Shown in pieces: positions 8,446 to 16,503 of a stretch of 64,000 bases of DNA; within the stretch, counting starts at the first letter, position 1, and each line of letters opens with the position of its first letter. The notes under the pieces are model-generated. The model did not search any database. It was not told the origin of the DNA and saw only the letters and a program-made list of their open reading frames with translations. The stretch is from Acidobacteriota bacterium (GTDB lineage: Bacteria; Acidobacteriota; Terriglobia; Bryobacterales; Bryobacteraceae): positions 17,460 through 81,459 of the forward strand of contig JACQZR010000073.1 in assembly GCA_016213775.1 (NCBI GenBank), written 5' to 3'. Both the position numbers and the translations under genes were made by a program.

Positions 8446-11073
8446 TTATTCGCTGTCGCCGGTGATCACCAGACCCGAGGGGAGTTCCTCACCGAAGATG
8501 GAGGACATGTCGCGGTCAGCTTCTCCGTTGAGAATAGCGAGGGCGGATTCGTCGCTGCCCACTGCTTTTCTTGCGAAGGCGAATGAAGCTTCGGAGAGGT
8601 CGCGCGCGGCGTCGCCGGTGCGCATTGCAATCACTGCGATGGCCTCGGCGGCGGTCTTCACTTTGCCAAGCGTTTCGATCCATCGGGAAACAGTAGCCGC
8701 CGGCAACACTTGATTGATGGGGCCGTAGAACAACCTCCGCGCACCAAGCCGCGAGAGGCACCACAGCTCGCTGGCGGTAAAATCGTTGGCCCTGACGCGT
8801 TTCACCAACGCCTCGCCAAGCTCGGTCCTGGTCTGCATGGGGAGCAGTTCCAGGCTCGACGCGGTTCGCCACATCTCGCGCATCAGGCTGCTGTTGAGGC
8901 GGACCTTTTTCTGCCCACGGGGCAGCAGATTTGCTGAAAGGCGCTGGTAGATGTCTACCTGCTGATTGCGATTGAGGCCGCCGGCGAGGCGGCCCCAGAT
9001 GATCCACCATTCGATTTCGCACTGCGTTTGGTTAGAGAAGGTGAGCCCTGAAGCGTAGATACGGCGAGCCTGTTCAATGCGCAGATCGTCGCCGGGGAAA
9101 CCGAAGCCCGGCCTCAGACAGAAGCCCGTGAGATTGAGCCAACGCGCCTCATAGGAAGGCCCGCGTTTACGGCCTTCCGAGTGTTCCATCAACTTGTCTG
9201 CCAGCCGCCGGATTGCGCTGGACGGCCACGAATTGCGGCCCAGCGCCATTGTCTGTTCCAGGCGCGAAGGGAGTTCCTCGGGTGCAAGCGCGCCTTGGCC
9301 GAACGTCGCCGTAATCAACTCCTCGGCCTTGGCCACCGCTTCATCGCTCACCACCGCCGCCGGCTTTTTGACAGCGGATTCGGCACGTTTGCGCAATTCG
9401 AATTGCAGGCGCCACCGCTGCTCGCTCACTTTTGATTCCGCCCAAATCTCCAGCGTCCCCACCTCAGTAAGGCGCGCGCCTAACTTCACCGGAATCAGCC
9501 GTTCTTCGATCTTCTTGCCAAACCGGATCACCGCATTGAGCGGGGCATGCTGGTGCACCGTGTCATTCACTTCCTGCGAGGTGAACTCGACGACATCGCC
9601 GATGTTGTCCTCGGTACGGGTAAGCGAACTGTAGAGGCGGAACGACACGGGGCGGTTGGCAACAAGCTGCAGACCCTCCAGATCGAGGTCCACCGTGCTG
9701 CCCTCCTCGGTGCCGCGTGGAGCCAGACACACTGTGCGGACCTTCTCCTCAGCGCCCCCAATACCGATGAAATAGGCGCGAGGCAACCCACCGCGCACGA
9801 GCACTCCGCTGCCGCCATGCCGGACGTAAGAGTAGTAAGCCGCGCCCACCGACACTGCGAGGTCGAGATCCTGATTCTCAAAAACAGTAGGTTCGGCGTC
9901 GTACCACTGCCCCACCACTTGCTTCACACGCTTGCGACAAATCTCCGGGATGAAGAAGCCGCCGTTGAACAGCACGGCATCGATCTTCTCCACGCCGGAC
10001 GAAGACAGGAACGAGGACAGGTGGCGCGTCACCGCGGGATCGGCAACGTAGGGCAGCCCGAGTTCGCGGAAGAGGCTCTTCTTTTCTTCCTTGGGCTGAT
10101 CGCCGAGTTTGCAGAACGGCAGGAACCCCTCGAGCGCCAGTTCCAGCACTTCCTCTCGCAGAATCTCCGTGCGCAGCGTTCCACCAATGAGTGACGACCC
10201 CGACCCGAGCACCGTGATCTCGACACTCTTGCGCGTGCCGTCGGTGAGCAGTTGTTCCTTGGCACTGGCGCACTGACGCCGCAGCCCGCTCCGCTGCCTT
10301 ACGGAAAGCGGCTTGCCGAGTTTCGCTTCCACCAGCCATGCCAGGGTGAGGTCGAGGTTGTCGCCGCCGAGCAGAAGGTGTTTGCCGACGGCGGTGCGGG
10401 TGAAGTTGACGCGATCGCCTTCGCGGCTGACACGGATTACGGTGAAGTCGCTTGTGCCGCCGCCAACGTCGCAAACCAGAACAGTCTGGCCGTCAAACAA
10501 CGATTTGCGCGATTGCGTAAGATGGTTCGCGATCCAGGAATAGAATGCGGCGGCGGGCTCTTCCAGGAGTGTGAGTTTCTCCAGGCCCGCTTCCCGCGCG
10601 GCCATCACAGTCAACTCGCGAGCCTCTTCGTCAAACGATGCCGGCACCGTGAGCACGACGTCCTGCTGGGCAATCGGCAGATCGGGGAAGCGCTTGTTCC
10701 ATGCCTCGCCCAGATGGGCGACAATCCTGCCGGACACCTCCACTGGCGAGAAGACGCGGCCCGCTTCCTGGGCGTCCCACGGCAGGATCTTAGCGGTGCG
10801 ATCGGCCTCGGAATTCGACAGCCAGCTTTTGGCACTATGCACTGACCGGGTGGGCACCAGCGCGCCCTGTTCGCGCGCATAGACACCGGCCACGGGAGTA
10901 TCGGCGAGATAAAGGAACGACGGCAACGTACGGCGCGCTTCGGTGCGTCCTTCCGCTACCAGTTGCGGGACCTCGAGTACGTGAATCGGCGGAAACTCCG
11001 CTTCGCCCGCGTCCCTGGGATCGATGAAGGACAGGGCCGAGTTCGTTGTGCCGAGGTCGATTCCGATGTTCAC
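8446..11073 (-). CDS. Hsp70-family protein with C-terminal DUF3731-like region
   Basis: 875 residues, much longer than DnaK (about 640). Residues 1-400 are an Hsp70/actin ATPase: GIDLGTTNS (4-12), the CDVGGGTSDF phosphate-2 motif and the LFNGGFFIP adenosine motif. A beta-rich segment (about 440-560) stands in for the peptide-binding domain but does not resemble that of DnaK. Residues about 600-860 are helical and match my recollection of DUF3731, a domain found attached to such Hsp70s (for example WLNLTGFCLRPGFGFPGD and WWIIWGRLAGGLN). It starts with GTG directly after the TAA of the upstream Hsp70 gene, with no gap. No DnaJ or GrpE gene is nearby. It is probably an ATP-driven partner of the other Hsp70 and the DUF2760 protein. 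Confidence 0.9.
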   Translation of the reverse strand: MNIGIDLGTTNSALSFIDPRDAGEAEFPPIHVLEVPQLVAEGRTEARRTLPSFLYLADTPVAGVYAREQGALVPTRSVHSAKSWLSNSEADRTAKILPWDAQEAGRVFSPVEVSGRIVAHLGEAWNKRFPDLPIAQQDVVLTVPASFDEEARELTVMAAREAGLEKLTLLEEPAAAFYSWIANHLTQSRKSLFDGQTVLVCDVGGGTSDFTVIRVSREGDRVNFTRTAVGKHLLLGGDNLDLTLAWLVEAKLGKPLSVRQRSGLRRQCASAKEQLLTDGTRKSVEITVLGSGSSLIGGTLRTEILREEVLELALEGFLPFCKLGDQPKEEKKSLFRELGLPYVADPAVTRHLSSFLSSSGVEKIDAVLFNGGFFIPEICRKRVKQVVGQWYDAEPTVFENQDLDLAVSVGAAYYSYVRHGGSGVLVRGGLPRAYFIGIGGAEEKVRTVCLAPRGTEEGSTVDLDLEGLQLVANRPVSFRLYSSLTRTEDNIGDVVEFTSQEVNDTVHQHAPLNAVIRFGKKIEERLIPVKLGARLTEVGTLEIWAESKVSEQRWRLQFELRKRAESAVKKPAAVVSDEAVAKAEELITATFGQGALAPEELPSRLEQTMALGRNSWPSSAIRRLADKLMEHSEGRKRGPSYEARWLNLTGFCLRPGFGFPGDDLRIEQARRIYASGLTFSNQTQCEIEWWIIWGRLAGGLNRNQQVDIYQRLSANLLPRGQKKVRLNSSLMREMWRTASSLELLPMQTRTELGEALVKRVRANDFTASELWCLSRLGARRLFYGPINQVLPAATVSRWIETLGKVKTAAEAIAVIAMRTGDAARDLSEASFAFARKAVGSDESALAILNGEADRDMSSIFGEELPSGLVITGDSE

Positions 11074-12894
11074 TTAAGCCACTCGCTCTCTGACGTTGAA
11101 TTCCAGTTTCCAGCGCCGGCCGTCGCGCGCGACGCAGAACAGTTGCAGCATTCCGGTCTCGGTGACATCCGATTCGAGAGAGACACGGACCATCTCGCCC
11201 GATGTCCCGGCGAGCGTCACTTCCACGGGTGCGAGTTCTTCGAGATCCTCGGGCTTCCACTCGTCGAGCATCGCGCCGGCGCCGTCGTTCTTGCGTGAGG
11301 ATGAACAGAAGAAGCGGAACTCGGCAGGTTCGCCAACCACCAGTCCAAACTCCCGGTCGGCAAAGCGGTGGGAGGTGCCTTCTTCCATGCCGAAGGGCAC
11401 CACTGTGAGCGCCTTCATCGGAGGCGGCATACCGGGGATAGCCGGCATCGCGGTTTCGATGCCGACATAGTACGTACGCGGCACACCGCCGCGAATGCGA
11501 ACGCCCTTGCCTCGCCGCGCCAATCCGTAATAAGCAGCACCGCGCGAGACTGCGTGCATCAGATCTTCGCCCAGGAGTGGCTGCGCAGTGGCCATGCCTT
11601 CTTCCGCGAGCCAGCCGTTGAGAACCGCCAGCAGCCGCTCGCGAATCACACCCGCGCGCAGCACTCCGCCGTTGAAGAGTACATGCGTGGGCGCGGCCAT
11701 TCCACTAGCGGTACGCCGGACGGAGCCGTGCTCGGCGGTGGAGGCCTGCTGCCGCAGGAACCGTGCGAGCTGGCGCGTCACGGCCGCATCGGAGGCATAG
11801 GGAAGCCCAATCTCCTGAAGCGCGATTCTTCGCTGGCGGGCGGGCATTTCCTGCGAAGAGGTCTTCGGCAGGAAGCCTTCCAGGACGGTGCGCTCCACGT
11901 CGTCGCGCAGCAGCTTGGCTTTGATGGTTCCGCCTACGAGACCCGTGCCGCGGCCGAGAATGGTGAGCGCGTGATCCTTGTCCTTGCCCCCTTCGGTTAG
12001 CAGCTTCTCCTTGCCCGCGCGGCACTGCTGCCAGAGCGCGTGAAACTGCATCATGTCGAGCTTGGTGTTCTTGGCGGCGAGTTGCTGTTCCACCAATCGT
12101 GCCAGCGCGAGATCGATGTTATCGCCGCCGAGCAGGATGTGATCGCCGACAGCCGCGCGTTCCAGATTCAGCTCGCCGCCGCGCTCGGTGACGGCGATGA
12201 GGGTGAAGTCCGTCGTACCGCCGCCGATGTCGATCACGAGAATCAGATCGCCCACGTTGACGCGCTCGCGCCAATCGGCATGCCGCTCCAGCCACGCGTA
12301 GAAGGCCGCCTGCGGCTCTTCAAGCAACGTGACCGTGGGGTAGCCCGCCTGCTCCGCTGCCTGCAGTGTCAGCTCACGAGCCACGGCGTCAAACGAAGCC
12401 GGCACAGTGACCAGAATCTGCTGCTCGACGAACGGCGCTTCGGGGTGCGCATGATCCCAGGCTTTGCGAATGTGCTGGAGGTAGTGCCGCGACGCTTCCA
12501 GCGGCGAAACTCTGCGCGTGCCTTCGGGCGCGTTCAGCGGCAGCAGCTCGGATGTGCGGTCCACGCCCGTGTGGGACAGCCACGATTTGGCGGAATTCAC
12601 GAGGCGGTTTGACCGCTCCACGCCGCGCTTCTGCGCCAGCATCCCGACGACGATGCCGGGCTCGGCGCCCCACGGCAGCTCCGTGGAGCCTTGGGGAAAA
12701 TCCTTTTCATCGGGCAAGTAGAGCGAACTCGGCAGCAACGCTTCGGCGGCCACTTCGCCCGGGTTGACGAGTTGCGCCACCGGCTGGAGCCGCACCTCGG
12801 GCATCGAAAGCGGATCGCTGATTTGCGACGCGTCGGCATAGGCCACTCCGCAATTGGTGGTGCCTAGGTCAATTCCAATTACAAATTGGGACAT
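11074..12894 (-). CDS. Hsp70-family protein, middle gene of DUF2760-Hsp70-Hsp70 operon
   Basis: 606 residues. The N-terminal 420 residues are an Hsp70 nucleotide-binding domain: GIDLGTTNCG (residues 8-17), VIDIGGGTTDFT, and VLFNGGVLR for adenosine contact. The rest (about 440-606) is a short beta domain ending EFNVRERVA, with no helical lid. Clients and co-chaperones are unknown. It starts 18 bp after the DUF2760 gene and is followed without a gap by the longer Hsp70. Both Hsp70s share an unusual insertion after the second strand (PSSLYLPDE here, PSFLYLADT in the partner), which suggests an old duplication. Confidence 0.9.
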   Translation of the reverse strand: MSQFVIGIDLGTTNCGVAYADASQISDPLSMPEVRLQPVAQLVNPGEVAAEALLPSSLYLPDEKDFPQGSTELPWGAEPGIVVGMLAQKRGVERSNRLVNSAKSWLSHTGVDRTSELLPLNAPEGTRRVSPLEASRHYLQHIRKAWDHAHPEAPFVEQQILVTVPASFDAVARELTLQAAEQAGYPTVTLLEEPQAAFYAWLERHADWRERVNVGDLILVIDIGGGTTDFTLIAVTERGGELNLERAAVGDHILLGGDNIDLALARLVEQQLAAKNTKLDMMQFHALWQQCRAGKEKLLTEGGKDKDHALTILGRGTGLVGGTIKAKLLRDDVERTVLEGFLPKTSSQEMPARQRRIALQEIGLPYASDAAVTRQLARFLRQQASTAEHGSVRRTASGMAAPTHVLFNGGVLRAGVIRERLLAVLNGWLAEEGMATAQPLLGEDLMHAVSRGAAYYGLARRGKGVRIRGGVPRTYYVGIETAMPAIPGMPPPMKALTVVPFGMEEGTSHRFADREFGLVVGEPAEFRFFCSSSRKNDGAGAMLDEWKPEDLEELAPVEVTLAGTSGEMVRVSLESDVTETGMLQLFCVARDGRRWKLEFNVRERVA

Positions 12895-12912
12895 CTTATG
12901 GGTGTTTCGCGG

Positions 12913-13437
12913 TTACTCTATTTCGATTTCGGCTGGAGCGAGAATGGAAGTGTCCTGCTTCACCCCGATGGTGGGCAGATCGATCTTTTCCGACTTCCAG
13001 CCGCGGTGGCGGAGCATTCCGCCCGACGGCGCAGGCCCGGCAGGCACGTTGCCGATGAACTTGACGTTGGCAGGGCCACCGGCGACCGAGGCTTTGGTGA
13101 AGGTGCCCTCGACCCCGTCGATGACCGGCGCGAGTTTGACATAGCGGGTGAGCGTGGCCCGGCATTGTTCATGCATGGTGCGAACGGCCGCTCCCACCTG
13201 GTCGTCGTTGTAGGCCGAAATGTCTTCCATCAGGAAGTCAATCAGGCGCGCGTCGCGTTGCAGAATCCCGAGCATCTGCAGCGCACCATCGCTAGGCTTC
13301 GGGGCCGGCGGTGGCGGTGGAGCAGGTTTCTCCTTTACCGGCTTGGCATATCCGAACGCGCCGGCAACAGCGGCTGGCAACTCGCCGCCGAACAGGATTC
13401 CGAAGAAACTGCTGAAGGCAAGAGAAATACGGCTCAA
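12913..13437 (-). CDS. DUF2760 domain protein, first gene of the Hsp70 operon
   Basis: 174 residues. Residues 1-27 are hydrophobic and may form a membrane anchor, followed by a Pro-rich linker (residues 37-48). The conserved C-terminal two thirds match the DUF2760 family as I remember it: GALQMLGILQRDARLIDFL, EDISAYNDDQVGAAVR, a GNVPAG turn, LRHRGWK, and the closing ILAPAEIEIE. Function is unknown; in other bacteria the family is found next to Hsp70 genes like these. The chosen start is TTG at 13437 with an AAGAGG Shine-Dalgarno sequence eight bases upstream. Confidence 0.85.
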   Translation of the reverse strand: MSRISLAFSSFFGILFGGELPAAVAGAFGYAKPVKEKPAPPPPPAPKPSDGALQMLGILQRDARLIDFLMEDISAYNDDQVGAAVRTMHEQCRATLTRYVKLAPVIDGVEGTFTKASVAGGPANVKFIGNVPAGPAPSGGMLRHRGWKSEKIDLPTIGVKQDTSILAPAEIEIE

Positions 13438-13562
13438 ATGAAACCTCTTGTGGTCTGGAATCGGCTTGGTGTGCCGCGCGGAAGGAGACTCTCGCAGAAC
13501 GCCAAACTATTAGGATACAACGACGGGTGGCCACCGGTTAACAGTAAAGCAGGAGATGACAA

Positions 13563-13599
13563 GTATGCAATCATGGAGTCAGGATTCATAATTGCATAC
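13563..13599. promoter_or_regulatory. Inverted repeat directly before the DUF4143 ATPase start
   Basis: GTATGCAAT (13563-13571) and ATTGCATAC (13591-13599) are perfect 9-bp arms separated by 19 bases, and the right arm abuts the ATG at 13600. It could be an operator or an mRNA hairpin that covers the start. An upstream in-frame ATG at 13573 lies between the arms. Confidence 0.5.
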
Positions 13600-14766
13600 A
13601 TGTTGACCCGACGACTCGCACCCCGCTTGACTGGCCTCCTTCAGCATTCGCCCGCTGTGGTCCTCATCGGTCCTCGACAAACAGGGAAAACGACGCTGGC
13701 GTTGACTATCGCAGCCGGACGCGAGGCCGTTTACCTGGACCTGGAGAACGAGGATGATCGCGCGAAGCTGGCCAATCCGGCTCTCTATCTGGCGGATCAC
13801 GCAACGCGGCTGGTGATTCTGGATGAGGTGCACCGGACCCCTGAGATTTTCCAACGGCTGCGCGGTGTGATTGACGCGGGGAGGCGGCGAGGCAAAGGGA
13901 ACGGACGGTTTCTGCTGCTGGGATCAGCCTCGATGGACCTCTTGCGGCAGACTGGCGAAAGCCTGGCTGGGCGAATCTCGTATCTGGAGCTTGGACCCTT
14001 CGATGCGCTCGAGGTGGGCGGCTCGGAAACGGAGCGGCTGTGGGTGAGAGGCGGATTCCCCTTGAGTTTTCTGGCAGCCTCCGACGATCTCAGCCTGGAG
14101 TGGCGGCGCAACTTTATCCGCACCTACCTGGAACGTGATATCCCGCAGTTTGGACCCAGGATCGCCGCGGAAACGCTTCGCCGGTTTTGGACGATGCTGG
14201 CTCATAACCAATGCCAGGTTCTGAATGCGGCGAACCTGGCACGAGGACTTGGGGTGACCGGGAAGACGATTGCGGGGTATCTCGATTTGATGGTGGATCT
14301 GTTGTTGGTTCGCCGCCTGCAGCCGTGGCATAGCAACGCTGGTAAGCGGCTGACAAAGTCACCTAAAGTGTATGTTCGGGATACGGGCATTGCGCATGCA
14401 TTGCTGGGAATTCGAGATAAGGAGGCGCTGCTCGGCCATCCGGTAGTTGGGCATACTTGGGAAAGCTTCGCTATCGAGACGCTGATCGGATGCGCGCCCG
14501 AAGGGTCGGAGGCGCACTACTACCGGACCGCGAATGGAACAGAGGTTGATCTGATCGTCACGCTGCCTGGGGGGAAACTATGGGCAATCGAGGTGAAACG
14601 AAGTTCCGCGCCACACCTGGAACGAGGTTTCCGCTCCGCTTGCCAGGATCTGCGTCCTGCGAGGCAGTTTGTTGTCTATCCCGGCGAGGAGCGGTTCCCG
14701 ATGGATGAATCAACGGATGCTATCGGGCTGGTGGAACTGGGGCGAGAATTGCAGGCGATGAAGTGA
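13600..14766 (+). CDS. AAA ATPase with C-terminal DUF4143 domain
   Basis: 388 residues from the ATG at 13600. The Walker A motif GPRQTGKT is at 24-31 and Walker B is LVILDEVHR. The helical DUF4143 region follows (RTYLERDIPQFG, then a winged-helix-like stretch), and the end has a restriction-endonuclease-like core with EVDLIVTLPGGKLWAIEVKR, where the Asp and the EVK resemble the PD-(D/E)XK pattern. Such ATP-binding proteins are common and scattered in bacteria; their role is unknown, though mobile behaviour or a stress/toxin-like role is often suspected. The frame stays open far upstream of 13600, but the homology starts there. An in-frame ATG at 13573 is an alternative. Confidence 0.88.
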   Translation: MLTRRLAPRLTGLLQHSPAVVLIGPRQTGKTTLALTIAAGREAVYLDLENEDDRAKLANPALYLADHATRLVILDEVHRTPEIFQRLRGVIDAGRRRGKGNGRFLLLGSASMDLLRQTGESLAGRISYLELGPFDALEVGGSETERLWVRGGFPLSFLAASDDLSLEWRRNFIRTYLERDIPQFGPRIAAETLRRFWTMLAHNQCQVLNAANLARGLGVTGKTIAGYLDLMVDLLLVRRLQPWHSNAGKRLTKSPKVYVRDTGIAHALLGIRDKEALLGHPVVGHTWESFAIETLIGCAPEGSEAHYYRTANGTEVDLIVTLPGGKLWAIEVKRSSAPHLERGFRSACQDLRPARQFVVYPGEERFPMDESTDAIGLVELGRELQAMK

Positions 14767-14891
14767 TCTACATGTGGGAGAGGCAAAGACAATTCGAGCC
14801 CTCAGCAGCCTGGAGGCAACCGCGGGCACGATGAGAGCAAACACTTCTGGCGTTGATGCAGGTGAGGGGACCCGCGCGCCGGAAGGGATCG
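14767..14891. other. Intergenic stretch without recognised content
   Basis: Between the DUF4143 ATPase and the rplL remnant I see no reading frame, hairpin or promoter that I can support. Confidence 0.4.
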
Positions 14892-15000
14892 TTACTTTAC
14901 TTCGCCTGTCGCTCCGGCCCCGGCGAACTTCTTCCTGATGGTCTCCGATTCGTCTTTGTTGACGCCTGCCTTCACGGTCTTGGCAAGCGCCGACTACGAG
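14892..15000 (-). pseudogene. Decayed 3' fragment of rplL (ribosomal protein L7/L12)
   Basis: Read on the minus strand, this stretch ends in TAA and encodes 29 C-terminal residues from KTVKAGVNKDE to ATGEVK that match the true L7/L12 of this window (18143-18529) at 23 of 29 positions. Upstream of that, the match continues at the DNA level over the codons for LVDGAP with one inserted base, which puts the frame out and creates a TAG. There is no start codon, N-terminal domain or hinge. It lies in the same orientation as the intact gene, 3.2 kb away. It is a relic of a partial duplication or rearrangement. Confidence 0.85.
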
Positions 15001-15047
15001 GAGGATTGGGGTTGACTCGGGTAGCTCGCCGTGGCAGAATCCGGCCA

Positions 15048-16499
15048 ATGGAACTGGGAAGTGCCTTGCGGGTGATTGCGATACTGATGGTGGCCTCGCG
15101 CTGCAGCGCGGCGGACGATTCCATCCAACGAAAGGCGATAGAGAAGGCCAACGAGTGGATCACGCTGGAGCAATCCGCGCGCGGTGGGGGACCGCCACAC
15201 CAACAGGTATTGAACAAAATCGAAAAATTCCTTTCCGAACACCCGGATGAGGAGTGGGTTTACGCCGCGGTGGCGCACGGTTTCAACCGGCTGGACCGTA
15301 ATCTGGAGGCGTTGGCACTGCTGCGCAAGTACCGGACTCGATTTGCGGAAAGCGCGGCACTGGACAAGACTCTGGAGTTTTTCTATTTCACCTTCGGCGA
15401 GCTGGCTGATCTGCGCAGTCTCCCGGAACGCTTTCACACGAGCCCCCACTACTGGACAACGCTGATGCGTAAGGCGGCGAAAGCCGGTGAGCCGGAAGCA
15501 ACCGTCATCGAGGCGGCACGACGCGCGTTGGACGCTATGAACAGGGAAAACGATCCTGATGGCGATAGACACTGCGACTTGGCCGAGAGCCTGTTATCCA
15601 TGAACCTTGCACCGGGACTGGCGGAGGAGGCGGCACGGCAATCGCTGAAGAGCGGTGAAGTCACCCGGCCGATGGATCACCTGTTGCCGACACTTCCGCC
15701 GGAGACGATGAGAATGGCGCTGCGGATGTTCCGCTACAGGGTGTACCGCAGTACGTTGGCTTGGGCACTGGCCGCGCAAGGCCGCAATAAGGAGGCACGC
15801 GAGGAACTGCGGAAGGCGGTGCGGATGGTAGAGGACAAGCATCTGCGCACGGCGAGAGTGTTCTACCGGTTGGCACAAATTCATGAGCGTCTAAACGAGA
15901 AGGATTCCGCAGTTGCGGCTTACATCCGCGAAATTGCCACGGGAGGTGACAGCGGCGCGGCACGTAAAGAGATCGCGAGACTGTCTCCGGGCGAGAGGTT
16001 CGCGGAGCGCATCAACGAGGAATCGGCGTTATGGGCATTGGCGGACCCGGACAACCTGGAAGTGGAGGAGATGAATGCAAAGCTGGGGCGATTCGAATTG
16101 AAGGATCGCGACGGTAAGGCCTATTCAGTTGACGCGCTGAAGGGCAAGATAGTCAGTCTCGATTTTTGGGCTTCGTGGTGCGTGAGTTGCCGGCCGTCGC
16201 TGGCAAGCAGCGACGAATTGCAGCGGGAGTTCCCGGAGGACGTGGTGGTGGTGGCTCCGGCAGGCGATTCCGAGGACACACAAGACAAGGCGGTGAAGTT
16301 TCTGGCGGAGCGCGGCTACCGGCGGTTTGTGTTGCTGGTGGACGACCCGGCGCTACGTGATCTGCCGACTCCGTGGATCCCGGTGCGGTTCGCCATTGAC
16401 CGTGCAGGGAGAGTGCGGGTGAGGGAACTTGGCGCGAGCGAGCAGGGGATTGCCACCTTTGAGGAGAAGTTGCGAGCGCTGGTGCGGGAGCGGCGCTGA
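15048..16499 (+). CDS. Secreted TlpA-like thioredoxin protein with helical N-terminal repeat region
   Basis: 483 residues from the ATG at 15048, chosen because a signal peptide follows at once (hydrophobic core to SRCSAAD). Residues about 25-330 are helical with TPR-like pairs (EEWVYAAVAHGFNRLDRN; AREELRKAVRMV). Residues about 340-483 are a thioredoxin fold of the AhpC/TSA-TlpA type with the redox motif WCVSC near residue 378. It probably reduces or oxidises disulfides outside the cytoplasm. The frame extends upstream to 14853, but that part overlaps the rplL remnant and is not protein-like. It converges with the next gene, 4 bp between stops. Confidence 0.85.
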   Translation: MELGSALRVIAILMVASRCSAADDSIQRKAIEKANEWITLEQSARGGGPPHQQVLNKIEKFLSEHPDEEWVYAAVAHGFNRLDRNLEALALLRKYRTRFAESAALDKTLEFFYFTFGELADLRSLPERFHTSPHYWTTLMRKAAKAGEPEATVIEAARRALDAMNRENDPDGDRHCDLAESLLSMNLAPGLAEEAARQSLKSGEVTRPMDHLLPTLPPETMRMALRMFRYRVYRSTLAWALAAQGRNKEAREELRKAVRMVEDKHLRTARVFYRLAQIHERLNEKDSAVAAYIREIATGGDSGAARKEIARLSPGERFAERINEESALWALADPDNLEVEEMNAKLGRFELKDRDGKAYSVDALKGKIVSLDFWASWCVSCRPSLASSDELQREFPEDVVVVAPAGDSEDTQDKAVKFLAERGYRRFVLLVDDPALRDLPTPWIPVRFAIDRAGRVRVRELGASEQGIATFEEKLRALVRERR

Positions 16500-16503
16500 G
16501 GAT

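Noticed and set aside
12886..13599. N-terminal extension of the DUF4143 ATPase frame by 238 codons
   Set aside because: The extension lies antisense to the DUF2760 gene and is not protein-like; the family begins at 13600.
14853..15047. N-terminal extension of the thioredoxin gene
   Set aside because: It overlaps the rplL remnant and precedes a clear signal peptide at 15048.
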